A stretch of DNA of 6,414 bases from Bacillota bacterium (GTDB lineage Bacteria > Bacillota > Clostridia > Clostridiales > Caloramatoraceae), in NCBI GenBank assembly GCA_023415335.1, contig JAEZLD010000001.1, forward strand, positions 1 through 6,414. Direction: 5' to 3'. Below the pieces are notes generated by a model. That model had not been told where the DNA came from, made no database searches, and worked only from the letters and a program-made list of their open reading frames with translations. Shown piece by piece: positions 5,959 to 6,414 of this stretch (within the stretch, counting starts at the first letter, position 1; each line of letters starts with the position of its first letter). A program made the position numbers and the translations under genes.

Positions 5959-6044
5959 TTCTTGATTGGTGGTTACTTGCTGCAGTCATTTTCCAGTTTT
6001 CTCACAGCGGATTGTTACTCGATTCTGACCACCGATTGTACTGG
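5959..6044. repeat. degenerate spaced direct repeats
   Basis: The block 6023-6044 (TTCTGACCACCGATTGTACTGG) and the block 5999-6021 (TTCTCACAGCGGATTGTTACTCG) agree at 17 of 22 aligned positions. A third, weaker copy at 5959-5979 keeps the ends TTCT and TTACTTG. Starts are spaced 40 and 24 bases apart. Spaced imperfect repeats of this kind are found at the ends of some transposable elements, for example the IS21 family, and GGGTCAG beside the repeats fits that impression. There is no transposase gene, so a relic is only a suggestion. Confidence 0.35.
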
Positions 6045-6110
6045 TAAAAAGGGTCAGATCCCAACTGCCTGATATTATTTCCTTGGTATCCGTTGGCTTA
6101 AGGTATTATC

Positions 6111-6136
6111 AAGGGCTGGCACAAAGACCAACCCCT
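6111..6136. repeat. small GC-rich palindrome (REP-like)
   Basis: On the minus strand AGGGGTTGG and CCAGCCCT pair around a short CTTTGT loop, with one bulged G and two G-U pairs, giving about nine pairs. The form resembles short palindromic intergenic repeats seen in many copies in some bacterial genomes. Only one copy is in this window, so repeat status is inferred. No T-run follows on either strand, so a terminator is unlikely. Confidence 0.4.
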
Positions 6137-6170
6137 ACGATGTGACGCACACTATGTACTATTGCGGATA

Positions 6171-6212
6171 TAAATAAAGGAAGGCCTGATTATTGTTTAG
6201 AAGGCTTTCCTT
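6171..6212 (-). terminator. second terminator of the upstream rrn operon
   Basis: AAGGAAGGCCT (6177-6187) pairs with AGGCTTTCCTT (6202-6212) over 11 positions, with one A-C mismatch in the minus-strand RNA (a G-U pair in the plus-strand RNA). On the minus strand it is followed by TATTTAT. It comes 37 bases after the first terminator, giving a tandem pair as expected for a heavily transcribed rrn operon. Confidence 0.6.
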
Positions 6213-6249
6213 CCTTACTTCTTCCCTATTCACTATTACTTATTACTTA

Positions 6250-6283
6250 AAAAAGCACCCTGTCAAAAGATAGAGTGCTTTTT
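6250..6283 (-). terminator. intrinsic terminator of the upstream rrn operon
   Basis: Two 15-base arms (6250-6264 and 6269-6283) surround a 4-base loop. In the minus-strand RNA the stem has 13 Watson-Crick pairs, one G-U pair and one C-A mismatch, and the distal arm ends in a run of U. It begins 5 bases after the 3' end of the 5S gene, the normal position for an rrn terminator. Confidence 0.9.
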
Positions 6284-6288
6284 ATTTA

Positions 6289-6404
6289 ATTGGCAGCTAC
6301 CTACTCTCCCAGCCAGTCACCCGGCAAGTACCATCAGCGTAGCAGGGCTTAACCTTCGTGTTCGGAATGGGAACGGGTGTATCCCCTGCGCTATCGCCAC
6401 CAAA
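6289..6404 (-). rRNA. rrf: 5S ribosomal RNA
   Basis: The complete gene of about 116 bases reads leftward. The 5' end TTTGGTGGCGATAGCG pairs with the 3' end GTAGGTAGCTGCCAA to form the terminal stem. The conserved core CCATTCCGAACACGAAGG is present, as is the GAUGGUACUUG segment. Exact ends may shift by one or two bases because they are set here from the terminal stem. It is the last gene of an rrn operon whose 23S gene should lie beyond the right edge, and it is followed by tandem terminators. Confidence 0.97.
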
Positions 6405-6414
6405 TTTAACGTTA

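Noticed and set aside
5912..5965. 17-codon plus frame MKVYKFKSRPVLNRAFS with a GGAAG upstream
   Set aside because: It is very short, runs through the terminator-like hairpin at 5936-5956, and has no supporting promoter. Chance is the simpler explanation.
5840..6288. tRNA genes downstream of the 5S gene
   Set aside because: I found no cloverleaf, no GTTCAATTC-type T-arm and no CCA end on either strand.
1..6414. CRISPR array or defence system
   Set aside because: No regularly spaced identical repeats and no cas, toxin-antitoxin or restriction genes are present. The repeats at 5959-6044 are too few and too diverged.

Overview
The window looks like chromosomal DNA of a low- to moderate-GC anaerobic Firmicute, most likely a clostridium (class Clostridia, possibly Lachnospiraceae). 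The clues are AT-rich intergenic DNA with good sigma-A promoters, strong GGAGG-type ribosome binding sites, a clostridial-style rRNA leader (a boxA-like CCTTGAAAATTGAAC stretch), and a protein set typical of anaerobes. That set includes an aldo/keto reductase fused to an iron-sulfur ferredoxin-like tail.

The layout is an interval between two rRNA operons that both point leftward (minus strand). At the right edge is a complete 5S rRNA gene, the end of an upstream rrn operon, followed by its terminators. At the left edge are two tandem rRNA promoters and a structured leader with boxA, which run off the window toward a presumed 16S gene. Between them are four genes. On the minus strand, in transcription order, are a MATE-family multidrug exporter (4257-5666), an aldo/keto reductase with ferredoxin tail (2892-3899) and an M32 metallocarboxypeptidase (1256-2752). 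On the plus strand is a lipoprotein with a PrcB-like domain (472-1122), divergent from the left rrn promoters and convergent with the peptidase. A two-way terminator lies between those last two genes.

The three minus-strand genes do not look like a tight operon. The exporter has its own strong promoter and a structured leader of about 140 nt. The reductase has an extended -10 promoter. A clear intrinsic terminator lies 6 bases after the reductase stop, and a fresh promoter precedes the peptidase. This arrangement also shows that the peptidase starts at 2752, not at the upstream TTG at 2902. No shared pathway is evident; the four genes look like independent cargo between rrn operons.

The intergenic DNA at 5880-6290 holds stacked terminators, a short palindrome and a run of degenerate repeats that may be the relic of a mobile element end. 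No intact transposase, tRNA, CRISPR array or known riboswitch was found. I did not find convincing evidence of a new multi-gene system. The items most worth a second look are the duplicated rRNA promoter modules, the coding-embedded inverted repeat at the end of the exporter gene, the unexplained 4141-4263 stretch and the repeats at 5959-6044.
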